DNA of 64,000 nt from Paenibacillus auburnensis (GTDB lineage Bacteria > Bacillota > Bacilli > Paenibacillales > Paenibacillaceae): positions 1,736,001 to 1,800,000 of the forward strand of contig NZ_CAKMMG010000001.1 in the NCBI RefSeq assembly GCF_927798115.1. Direction: 5' to 3'. Both the position numbers and the translations under genes were made by a program. Positions 8,823 to 16,256 of this stretch are shown piece after piece; position 1 is the first letter of the stretch; each line of letters begins with the position of its first letter. The notes below the pieces were generated by a model that was not told the DNA's origin, made no database searches, and saw only the letters and a program-made list of their open reading frames with translations.

Positions 8823-9164
8823 GTGTCGTTACCCTCCGCATAATTTGAATTATTCATAGAAGTAACTGCCGATAATGCTTTTGCACTTCTCCTCTGCAGC
8901 TCCTTTTCCTTTAAAGAATAACTAGTACTTCTCCATTTAGGTCTTTTCCCCTATTTAATCTAAACCACTTCATTAATTTACAATCGGTATATATAAATAG
9001 TACATATAGCCTATTTCTTTTTTTGGTTTTGGAAGCTTCAACCTGTGTTCACTAATTTTTAAAGTAGTGTTTAGCATTTGCATTATAAGACATTTTTTCA
9101 TTATATAGATTCCGAATAAAGTTCTGCAATTCGTCAATTTCTGATTTTTTCCGCAGAAAATATA
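8823..9164. other. AT-rich intergenic stretch without a recognisable gene
   Basis: About 340 bp of AT-rich sequence between the MCP terminator and the promoter of the c-di-GMP riboswitch. No coding frame with a ribosome site, tRNA-like fold or clear repeat was seen. The composition is lower in G+C than the flanks, compatible with an insertion boundary upstream of the accessory cluster. Confidence 0.5.
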
Positions 9165-9192
9165 TTGACAAAGATAGAGTTGAAAATATATT
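9165..9192 (+). promoter_or_regulatory. sigma-A type promoter of the c-di-GMP riboswitch operon
   Basis: TTGACA (9165-9170) and TATATT (9187-9192, 5 of 6) with a 16-nt spacer. Transcription would start near 9199, about 30 nt before the first strand of aptamer helix P1. Confidence 0.6.
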
Positions 9193-9231
9193 GTAAAGTA
9201 AAATTATCCAATGAAAATATAAACAATTATT

Positions 9232-9312
9232 GGCAAAATTCTCCGAAAGGGAATGACGCAAAGCCATGGATCTACAGTCTCATTTTATCGGGACCAGGAC
9301 AGCCAGGTTGCC
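9232..9312 (+). promoter_or_regulatory. c-di-GMP-I riboswitch (GEMM-I)
   Basis: The aptamer has the GEMM-I landmarks in order: P1 5' strand GGCAA (9232-9236); a stem capped by a GAAA tetraloop (CTCC-GAAA-GGG, 9241-9250); the near-invariant GACGCAAAGCC (9254-9264); a second variable arm (about 9265-9300) that would carry the tetraloop receptor; the conserved 3' element CAGCCAGGTTGCC, close to the usual tAGCCGGGTTgCC; and the P1 3' strand TTGCC (9308-9312). It lies in the leader of the TPP-enzyme operon, upstream of a terminator at 9368-9400. Direction (on or off with ligand) is not settled by the sequence. Confidence 0.9.
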
Positions 9313-9367
9313 TAAGAGCCGGAACGTTTGAGACCTTTTACGTTCTAAATGACTATTTAAGCAACCG

Positions 9368-9400
9368 CCTGTACTCTCTGAGTACAGGTTTTCTATTTTC
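9368..9400 (+). terminator. riboswitch-linked intrinsic terminator
   Basis: A perfect 9-bp stem, CCTGTACTC (9368-9376) with GAGTACAGG (9380-9388), a 3-nt loop, then TTTTCTATTTT. It lies 55 nt after the aptamer and 35 nt before the first start codon, as an expression platform would. Confidence 0.85.
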
Positions 9401-9434
9401 GCAAGATAAATACACAATGGATAGGGTGGAGCTT

Positions 9435-11069
9435 TTGAAAACAGTCGCAGATTATATGGCTGAGGCACTACGAAACCTCGGTGTAACACATTCCTTTGGT
9501 ATCATCGGCAAATCTATTTGTCCCGTTGTTCTCAAAATGGTTGATTACGGCATTGAGTTTATTCCAGGAAGACATGAATCAAGCTCCGGATTCGAAGCCG
9601 CCGGCTATGCTCTTAAAACCGGTAATCTCGGAGTAGCCTTCGGCACCTCGGGACCCGGCGGAACGAATTTACTTACTGCTGCAGCCCATGCCAAGGCGAA
9701 TAACCTTCCTGTCCTGTTTATTACCGGACATCAGTCCATAAAGGAGCTAGGTATTCCCCAGTGCCAGGATTCCTCATCCTATCTTGCGGATCTGGCAGAG
9801 ATGTTCAGACCCGCTACACTATTCAGCAAGCTGGTAGAACGCGGCGATCATTTCAGTACCCTTTTTAATCATGCTGTCTCTATTGCCCTTGGCGGTCAGC
9901 GCGGACCGGTTCACTTATGCCTCCCCTTTGATGTCCAGACTGAAAGACTCGAAGAGTGCCGAATTGTGATTCCTGAACGCGAGTCACTAATCAGCATTGC
10001 TAATTTCGAGCGGGTAGTTTCCGCCATTAATAAGGCCTCTAATCCCCTTATTATCGCCGGTAAGGGCGTGAACCGTTCCGGTGCCCACCAGGAGCTTGCG
10101 CAGCTGGCTGAAACGTTCAATATTCCTGTGGTTACTTCTCCCGGGGGCAAGGGTGCCATTGCCTGGGATCACCCGCTGTATCATGGCCCGGTCGGTGTGG
10201 GAGGCTGCAGTCATGGGGATGATCTTCTGAATAGCAGCGACCTGTATATTGTACTTGGCTCACGCCTCAGTGACATGACCATCTGTAATCTTAGGGCGGA
10301 GAATCATCCGGCTACCCTGATCCAATTCGATGTCGATCCTACTTATGTCGGTAAAATTCTGAACTCACAGACTATCCCGGTGAGCGGTGATGTACGTGAC
10401 AATCTGGCTTACTACCTGCAGAAGATCGATAGAGATACTATTAAAAAACATGAAACAAAAGCCGATGTTCATTATGCAGAAGAATTACCAGTACTGCCTA
10501 AACTTTCACTTGCTTCGGTAATGAGTACATTTAGTGACTTGATCCCATATAACAGTTCAGTTTTTGTGGATGATGGCAGCCATGGCTTCAATGCCGTGAA
10601 ATGGTACAACGTGAAAAAACCCGGCAGCTTTATTTTCGATGCTTATTTTGCCTGCATGGGCAATGCCATTGGTATGGCTATAGGAGCTAAAGTTGCTGCG
10701 CCGGAAGAAACGGTATTCTGCATTACCGGAGACGGTTGCTTTATGATGCTTGGCGCGGAGATAAACACCGCAGTGTGCAAGAACATTCCGGTTATTTATA
10801 TCGTGGTCAACAACATGCAGCTGGACATGGCTCTAAAGGGTATGGAAAAAACAACCGGCAGAATCGATGGCACGATCTTCGAAGTTCCGATGGATGCAGT
10901 GAAATTCGCCGAATCACTCGGAGCGACCGGCTACAAATGCGAGACAGCTGACCAATTCTCTGCAGCCGTAAATGCTGCGGTAGAATCAAACCGGGTAGCT
11001 GTTATTGAGCTGCTGACGGACCGTGATGAAATGCCTCCTACAGCCCACCGTACCTTAAATCTCAACTAA
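9435..11069 (+). CDS. thiamine-pyrophosphate-dependent enzyme, acetolactate-synthase-like
   Basis: 544 residues from a TTG at 9435. This start gives the usual N-terminus MKTVADYMAEAL and has GGGTGGAG just upstream; the in-frame ATG at 9417 adds six residues without a ribosome site, and a longer reading from 9165 runs through the riboswitch. Domains: N-terminal PYR domain with the catalytic Glu in PGRHESSSGFEAAGYAL; central domain (about 190-330); C-terminal PP domain with the TPP/Mg motif from GDGCFMMLGAE to VVNNMQL. The family joins or decarboxylates 2-keto acids through a TPP carbanion. No regulatory small subunit is nearby, so a role in branched-chain synthesis is unlikely. First gene behind the c-di-GMP riboswitch; product unknown. 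Confidence 0.88.
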   Translation: MKTVADYMAEALRNLGVTHSFGIIGKSICPVVLKMVDYGIEFIPGRHESSSGFEAAGYALKTGNLGVAFGTSGPGGTNLLTAAAHAKANNLPVLFITGHQSIKELGIPQCQDSSSYLADLAEMFRPATLFSKLVERGDHFSTLFNHAVSIALGGQRGPVHLCLPFDVQTERLEECRIVIPERESLISIANFERVVSAINKASNPLIIAGKGVNRSGAHQELAQLAETFNIPVVTSPGGKGAIAWDHPLYHGPVGVGGCSHGDDLLNSSDLYIVLGSRLSDMTICNLRAENHPATLIQFDVDPTYVGKILNSQTIPVSGDVRDNLAYYLQKIDRDTIKKHETKADVHYAEELPVLPKLSLASVMSTFSDLIPYNSSVFVDDGSHGFNAVKWYNVKKPGSFIFDAYFACMGNAIGMAIGAKVAAPEETVFCITGDGCFMMLGAEINTAVCKNIPVIYIVVNNMQLDMALKGMEKTTGRIDGTIFEVPMDAVKFAESLGATGYKCETADQFSAAVNAAVESNRVAVIELLTDRDEMPPTAHRTLNLN

Positions 11070-11141
11070 CCGGATTCATTGGCACAAATCAAACCTATCC
11101 TATTCTTTCGTGATCCAATCAAATTTCAGGAGGTATCTTCT

Positions 11142-11510
11142 GTGGAAAATACGGTTAACAGCGGTCTAAAACACTTCTCCAATCTGTCCGGCGACTATGG
11201 CGCCAAAGCTCTGGCTCCGATTAAAGAGCATTTTCCGGAATTGGCTGAGTACATCATGGGTAATGCCTATGGCGACATTTTTCAGCGCACTACGATCGGT
11301 TCTGACTGGAAGGAGATTGCCATCATATCCTCTCTGATCACCATGGGACAGTTTGAGCAATTAGGAGTTCATTATGTAATGGCGCTACGAGTCGGAATGA
11401 CCGTGGATCAGATCAAGGGGATCTTGCTGCATCTGGTACCGTGCGTCGGTGCTCCAAGAGTCATTTCCGCCTTTAATGTCCTGCTTGCCACACTCGAAGA
11501 AATCCAATAA
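11142..11510 (+). CDS. carboxymuconolactone decarboxylase (CMD)-like protein
   Basis: 122 residues from the GTG at 11142, chosen because a perfect AGGAGG (11128-11133) lies 8 nt upstream. The core WKEIAIISSLITMGQ...HYVMALRVGMTVDQIKGILLHLVPCVGAPR has the CMD helical layout, with the Glu and His of the family (WKE, VHY) and the terminal G-x-P-R motif. It lacks the E-x-x-x-x-C-x-x-C-x-x-x-H redox motif of AhpD, so peroxidase-type activity is not expected. CMD-like proteins act as small ring-opening, decarboxylating or isomerising enzymes. It follows the TPP enzyme after 72 nt and probably acts in the same pathway. Confidence 0.75.
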   Translation: MENTVNSGLKHFSNLSGDYGAKALAPIKEHFPELAEYIMGNAYGDIFQRTTIGSDWKEIAIISSLITMGQFEQLGVHYVMALRVGMTVDQIKGILLHLVPCVGAPRVISAFNVLLATLEEIQ

Positions 11511-11724
11511 ATTGATTTGCGGCATTTTTATGCATGATTCGACTTTTTTCTTGCACAATTGAGAATATTATGGTTATATTAAGGCAAATTATCCCATTAC
11601 CTAAAGTTTGTTGTCGAAAACCGGCTTAAAACTTCTAGTTTTTGGATATATAAAAGCCGACCAATGATGGCCGGCTCATATTTAGCAGAAGACACACACA
11701 TTCAATTTAGGGAGAGATGAGCAC
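11511..11724 (+). promoter_or_regulatory. structured intergenic region inside the c-di-GMP cluster
   Basis: The 214 bp hold two competing hairpins: CGGCTT (11622-11627) can pair with AAGCCG (11654-11659), while AGCCG (11655-11659) can instead pair with CGGCT (11672-11676). A weak promoter-like pair, TTGCAC (11551) and TATATT (11575-11580) with an 18-nt spacer, precedes them. This could give the last two genes separate control. No coding frame is supported here. Confidence 0.35.
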
Positions 11725-12069
11725 ATGGGTAAATTTATTTTGAAAACCGATTCTGTTAACAAGATCATTAATGTCGAATTAGAAGGTACCTTCTCCAATG
11801 AGGACGGCCTTAAATCGATTCAAGCCTATCAGCAGACGGTCAATCCGATCACACCATCTGAATATGCTCTGCAGATCGACTGCAGAAAGCTGAATGTTAC
11901 TGCTCCAGATGTTGTGCCGCTGCTCGAAGGCTGCTTCATCATGTTCAAAGCAGACGGTTTCGAAAAAGTAAGCCTGACCCTTGAAAACAATCCAATCCTC
12001 AAAATGCAGCTCGCCCGTCTTGGCCGCAAAGCAGGACTAGAAAACTTGGAAATCACTTCGATCGTCTAA
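11725..12069 (+). CDS. small STAS-like protein, unknown function
   Basis: 114 residues, with GGGAGAG upstream of the ATG. Alternating strands and helices (KIINVELEGTFSNEDGLKSI..., YALQIDCRKLNVTAPDVVPLLEGCF, KVSLTLENNPILKMQLARLGRKAGL) resemble the beta-alpha layout of STAS/SpoIIAA-like domains, including a central D-C-R-K-L strand end. A phosphorylatable Ser at the usual anti-sigma-antagonist site is not evident. I do not recognise a named family. It lies 35 nt before the KASIII-like gene and is likely co-transcribed; a regulatory, carrier-like or scaffold role in the pathway is only a guess. Confidence 0.65.
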   Translation: MGKFILKTDSVNKIINVELEGTFSNEDGLKSIQAYQQTVNPITPSEYALQIDCRKLNVTAPDVVPLLEGCFIMFKADGFEKVSLTLENNPILKMQLARLGRKAGLENLEITSIV

Positions 12070-12104
12070 GAGCATCACTCCACTAACTTTACAGGAGGGC
12101 TACC

Positions 12105-13097
12105 ATGGCCGGAATACGTATTAAGGATATTGATATCTATCATCCAAATAAAAAGATTGATAATGACTTTTTCATACAGCATTTTGATGAAAAGGGTATA
12201 GATATCCGCGGACTCCTGACAGCTCTGGGCCGTGAGAGCCGCTACAGTATTGACAGCGAGGAAGAGAATTCTCTGACTATGGCTTTTGAGGCAGCAAGCA
12301 ATGTACTGGACAAGACAGGCCTTACTGGTGCTGACATTGACCTTATCGCTTATGCCAGCCAGACTCCTGAATATATCTTTCCTACGAATTCGCTGATGAT
12401 TCACCGGCTGATCGGCGGTGCTTCCCATACCATTTGCATCGATAGCAATGCGAACTGCGCCGGAATGACCGCTTCGGTGGAACAGGTAAGCCGCCAGATG
12501 ATGGCTAACCCGAGAATCCGCCGGGCACTGGTTATCGGCTCGGACCATGTGGCCCCGCATGCCGACAGGAATGATCCTGTCTACTACGCCAACTTCGGAG
12601 ACGCTGCCGCGGCAGTAATCCTCGAGCGTGATGAGAATTCCGTAGGCTTCATCGATTCCATTTACCAGACAGATACCTGCGTCTACGGTAATTCGATGTT
12701 CCCTGCAGAAGGTATGGCGAACCTTGGCCGACGCGGGGTAGGCAAAGGAGAGTTCAACGTAAAGTTCATTCCTTTTGACGATTCCATTTGTGTGGATGCA
12801 GCCTCCGAATCTATCAATACACTCCTGAGTGATAACGGGATCGCTCCTGAAACCATTAAAGCGGCATGCTTCTCCCAGTTATCCCTGCCGAATATCCGTG
12901 CCGTATCTGACAAAACCGGTATCGGCAGCGACGCAGCCGTCTATATCGGCGATGAATTCGGTTATACTTCGACGAGCAGCCCCTTTGTCGCTCTTCACAA
13001 AGCGGTGACTACCGGCAAGATTGAGCGGGGTGACAAGGTTCTTTTCTGGACGGTCGGCGCCGGCTGGCAGAACGTAGCGTTTGTAATGGAATACTAA
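12105..13097 (+). CDS. 3-oxoacyl-ACP synthase III-like enzyme with an altered catalytic triad
   Basis: 330 residues of the FabH/thiolase fold. The nucleophilic Cys is kept (DSNANCAGMTASVEQ). At the usual H-Q-A-N site the sequence reads CFSQLSLPNIRAV, so Ser stands where the His is expected, and at the usual G-N-T-S-A-A-S site it reads GYTSTSS, so Tyr replaces Asn. Loss of His and Asn is seen in KASIII relatives that transfer acyl groups without decarboxylative condensation. I infer an acyltransferase or a specialised condensation role rather than fatty-acid initiation. ACAGGAGGG lies upstream of the ATG; a strong terminator ends the operon after it. Confidence 0.85.
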   Translation: MAGIRIKDIDIYHPNKKIDNDFFIQHFDEKGIDIRGLLTALGRESRYSIDSEEENSLTMAFEAASNVLDKTGLTGADIDLIAYASQTPEYIFPTNSLMIHRLIGGASHTICIDSNANCAGMTASVEQVSRQMMANPRIRRALVIGSDHVAPHADRNDPVYYANFGDAAAAVILERDENSVGFIDSIYQTDTCVYGNSMFPAEGMANLGRRGVGKGEFNVKFIPFDDSICVDAASESINTLLSDNGIAPETIKAACFSQLSLPNIRAVSDKTGIGSDAAVYIGDEFGYTSTSSPFVALHKAVTTGKIERGDKVLFWTVGAGWQNVAFVMEY

Positions 13098-13118
13098 GCA
13101 CTTATTCATTGAACTACC

Positions 13119-13166
13119 AAAAAAGCAACCTGAAGGCTAGCTATCCTACCCTTCAGGTTGCTTTTT
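13119..13166. terminator. bidirectional terminator between the KASIII-like gene and glpK
   Basis: AAAAAAGCAACCTGAAGG pairs with CCTTCAGGTTGCTTTTT around a loop of about 13 nt. Both sides carry A/T runs, and the flanking genes converge. Confidence 0.9.
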
Positions 13167-13214
13167 GATTAAGTCAAGATAAGACCAGAGTACTGCAATT
13201 TCAGTCCAATGCCG

Positions 13215-14708
13215 CTAACCCCGGCCTTCATGCTTCTCCCAGCCCATCGTCCGTGACACAGCGTCCTTCCAGGCGTCATAGCGGCGTTCCCGCTCTTCTT
13301 CACCCATCCGGGGCAAGAAGTCCTTCTCGGCCTTATTGAAGCTCTCCAGCTGTTCCCTAGACCATATCCCTGAGGTAAGCCCTGCCAGCAGTGCAGCCCC
13401 GAGCGCTGTCGTCTCTGCGTAGGTCGTGCGGGTCACCTCACTGCCGAGAATATCGGCCTGAAACTGCATCAGCAGGTCGTTGCGTACAGCACCGCCGTCT
13501 ACACGCAGTCCGGTCAGCGGCATGCCGGCGTCTTTCTCCATGGCGCCGATAACATCACGTGACTGGAAGGCCAGCGATTCCAGAGTCGCCCGGACCAGAT
13601 GGCCAGCCGTTGTGCCCCGGGTCAGCCCAAACACAGCCCCGCGGGCATACATATCCCAATAAGGGGCCCCAAGGCCGGTAAAGGCAGGCACGACCACAAC
13701 GCCTTCACTGTCCACTACTTCAGCAGCTTTGTGCTCCGAATCAGACGGCCCTTCAATCAATCCCAGTCCTTCATGCAGCCATTGTACGGCTGCTCCAGCT
13801 ACAAACACACTGCCTTCCAGCGCATAATACAGTTCATCTCCCATCCCCCAGGCAACAGTCGTTAGCAGACCATGCTTGGAGGCAACGGGTTCAGTTCCTG
13901 TGTTCATCAGGATAAAGCAGCCTGTCCCGTATGTGTTTTTGGCACTGCCTGCATCCAGGCAAGTATGACCGAATAATGCAGCCTGCTGATCGCCAAGCAC
14001 AGAACAGATAGGAATCTCCGCACCGAACCACTGGGCTTCTGCTGTACCGAAATCGCCACCGGACATCCGCACCTCAGGCAGCATGGCGCGGGGAATCCGC
14101 AGCTGTTCGATGAGCTGCTCGTCCCATCTACGCTCATGCAGATTGAACAGCATTGTCCGTGAAGCATTCGTCACGTCTGTAGCGTGCACAGCGCCTCCTG
14201 TGAGCTTCCAGATAAGCCAACTGTCAATTGTTCCGGCCAGCAGCTCCCCCCGCTCAGCACGCTCCCTGGAACCTGTCACATGATCTAGAATCCAGGCCAG
14301 CTTGGTAGCCGAGAAATAGGCATCCACGACCAGACCTGTCTTGCGGGCAATCTCCGCCGCCAGACCTTGACGTTTGATCTCCTCGCACTGCTCTGCTGTA
14401 CGCCGGTCCTGCCACACGATGGCCGGATAAATCGGCGCTCCTGTGGCCTTGTCCCAAATCAGTGCGGTTTCGCGCTGATTGGTGATGCCGATGCATGATA
14501 TTTCTTCAGCCGTTATTCCGCTGGCCTGAATCGCATCTCTGGCCGCTGAGAGCTGGCTCTCCCAGATCTGCTCCGGATCATGCTCCACCCAACCGGGGCG
14601 GGGAAAGGACTGCTTAATCTCATATTGCCCCTGGGAAACCATTCCCGCCTGCTGATTAAAAAGGATGGCCCGAGAGCTGGTGGTGCCTTGGTCCAATGAT
14701 AAAATCAT
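13215..14708 (-). CDS. glpK: glycerol kinase
   Basis: 497 residues, the usual length of the FGGY-family glycerol kinase. It phosphorylates glycerol to sn-glycerol 3-phosphate with ATP. The N-terminal phosphate loop is DQGTTSSRAILF, the hexokinase-like DxGxT pattern. The C-terminal lobe has ATLESLAFQSRDV and RVDGGAVRNDLLMQFQADIL. In many low-GC Gram-positives a His in an H-F-Y-G segment is phosphorylated by HPr and activates the enzyme; here the equivalent position reads EAQWFGAEIPI, so that His is replaced by Gln. No glpF, glpD or glpP is adjacent. The ATG is preceded by GGAGGC. Confidence 0.97.
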   Translation of the reverse strand: MILSLDQGTTSSRAILFNQQAGMVSQGQYEIKQSFPRPGWVEHDPEQIWESQLSAARDAIQASGITAEEISCIGITNQRETALIWDKATGAPIYPAIVWQDRRTAEQCEEIKRQGLAAEIARKTGLVVDAYFSATKLAWILDHVTGSRERAERGELLAGTIDSWLIWKLTGGAVHATDVTNASRTMLFNLHERRWDEQLIEQLRIPRAMLPEVRMSGGDFGTAEAQWFGAEIPICSVLGDQQAALFGHTCLDAGSAKNTYGTGCFILMNTGTEPVASKHGLLTTVAWGMGDELYYALEGSVFVAGAAVQWLHEGLGLIEGPSDSEHKAAEVVDSEGVVVVPAFTGLGAPYWDMYARGAVFGLTRGTTAGHLVRATLESLAFQSRDVIGAMEKDAGMPLTGLRVDGGAVRNDLLMQFQADILGSEVTRTTYAETTALGAALLAGLTSGIWSREQLESFNKAEKDFLPRMGEEERERRYDAWKDAVSRTMGWEKHEGRG

Positions 14709-14764
14709 GACTAGCTGCCTCCTATAAGTTCCACGATGAACAAGATTAAAGTTGTCCTTTCAAC

Positions 14765-14791
14765 AAAAAGCACCTCTGCAGTCAGAGGCGC
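14765..14791 (-). terminator. terminator of the res operon
   Basis: On the minus strand GCGCCTCTG pairs with CAGAGGTGC, followed by TTTTTGTT. It lies 20 nt after the resE stop. Confidence 0.88.
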
Positions 14792-14810
14792 CGTCAGTCT
14801 TGGTCTGAAT

Positions 14811-16256
14811 TTACTGTTTTTCGACAGGAAGTCTTAGCGTAAAGGTCGTGCCTTCGCCAAGTTTACTGGTGGCAAAAATCTGCCCGTGATGCGACTCGAC
14901 GATATTTTTAACAATCGCCAGCCCCAGCCCGGTGCCTCCGGATTCTCCGCGTACCCGTGCCTTGTCTGCTTTGTAGAAGCGTTCGAAGATAAAGGGCAGA
15001 TCCTCCGGATGAATTCCTGCGCCTTCATCCCGGATCGCAATCTCCATATAGCGGCGCCCTTCAATTACCGCAGAGCCGGTGATGATCGAGATATGTTTAT
15101 CCGCAGGGGTATGCCGGAAGGCGTTATCCAGCAGATTGGTCAAAACCTGTTCCAGCTTATCTACATCTGCCGATTTAAGCAGCAGAGCGCTTTCTGTCTT
15201 ATGGAGCTCAAGAATGATGTCCCGCTCCTTAGCCCGCACGGAGAATTTACGGTAGATCCGCTCGAGTAGTTCGTCCATATCCACCTGTGTTTTATTCATA
15301 TCTGTATGCCCTGCTTCCATCCGGGCAAGATCCAGCAGGTCTTTAACCAGCCGGCCCATCCGCAGCGATTCATCGTGAATAACCTGCACAAGCTCACTGC
15401 TCTCTTCCGGCGAGGAGGCCATACCGTCCAGCAGTGCTTCGCTGTATCCCTGCATCATCGAAAGCGGTGTGCGGATTTCATGCGAGACATTCGCTACAAA
15501 ATCACGGAGCATTTTCTCAAGTCTTACTTCTTCCGTAACATCACGCAGCACAGCTACAGCACCACGGAGATTCCCCTCCGAATACAGCGGAGCCATATGC
15601 ACAGACCACACACCTTGCCGGACATGTACATTGGAGCGCTGGTCTCCTCCCTGGCTCAGTGTACTGAAGAAGAGTGGCCGGAGCGGAACAGGAACTGCTC
15701 CTGCAGCTCCGCCATGCGGATCCTGTTCAGCATCGCTTTCTTCCTCAAGGTCCGGCTCCAGATCCCCCCAGGCTTCCAGCAGCTTCTGTCCATGCGGATT
15801 CGTGAGTATGATCTGTCCTTCAATATCAAAAGTAATCACGGCGTCGGTCATGCTGCGCAGAACACTGGACAGATGCCCCTTCTCGTGATTGAGACTGCGG
15901 ATATTCTCCTCCAGCTCTTCAGCCATGTGATTAAAGGAAGTGGCCAGCTGGCCGATTTCGTCGCTGGTCCGAAGTGTCAGCCTTGTGCCGTATTCGCCTC
16001 GGCGGATATTGTTGGCCGCTTCAATCACCTGCTGCATGGGCTGGGTAATCTTCGTAAACAGGAACAACGCAAAAAACGTTGTCAATGAAAACCCGATCAT
16101 ACAGGTATACATAAATAAACGCTTGATCGCCCCGGAATTGGCGAAATTGCTATCGATATAAGGCAGCAGGAACAGCCCCAGCGTAATGAGCACGACGGCA
16201 ACAAGGCAGATGATCGTGACCCACAGCTTGCCGACAAGGCTTCTCCAGAAGTTCAC
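14811..16256 (-). CDS. resE: sensor histidine kinase ResE, short form without the external loop
   Basis: 481 residues. Two membrane helices (about 12-34 and 47-70) are joined by only about 12 residues, so the roughly 130-residue external domain of B. subtilis ResE is missing. HAMP (about 70-122), a PAS domain (about 130-250), HisKA with the phosphorylated His in VANVSHEIRTPLSMM, and HATPase with LTNLLDNAFRHT, DEGAGIHPED and GGTGLGLAI follow. It controls respiration and anaerobic genes with ResD in Bacillus. The start is GTG at 16256, immediately after the resD TAG, so the two are translationally coupled. Confidence 0.93.
   Translation of the reverse strand: MNFWRSLVGKLWVTIICLVAVVLITLGLFLLPYIDSNFANSGAIKRLFMYTCMIGFSLTTFFALFLFTKITQPMQQVIEAANNIRRGEYGTRLTLRTSDEIGQLATSFNHMAEELEENIRSLNHEKGHLSSVLRSMTDAVITFDIEGQIILTNPHGQKLLEAWGDLEPDLEEESDAEQDPHGGAAGAVPVPLRPLFFSTLSQGGDQRSNVHVRQGVWSVHMAPLYSEGNLRGAVAVLRDVTEEVRLEKMLRDFVANVSHEIRTPLSMMQGYSEALLDGMASSPEESSELVQVIHDESLRMGRLVKDLLDLARMEAGHTDMNKTQVDMDELLERIYRKFSVRAKERDIILELHKTESALLLKSADVDKLEQVLTNLLDNAFRHTPADKHISIITGSAVIEGRRYMEIAIRDEGAGIHPEDLPFIFERFYKADKARVRGESGGTGLGLAIVKNIVESHHGQIFATSKLGEGTTFTLRLPVEKQ

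Noticed and set aside
9165-9434. N-terminal extension of the TPP enzyme in the long open frame
   Set aside because: It runs through the GEMM-I aptamer and the terminator, has no ribosome site and no similarity to the family N-terminus; translation from TTG 9435 (or ATG 9417) explains the protein.
15306-16088. 260-residue plus-strand frame
   Set aside because: Antisense shadow of resE.
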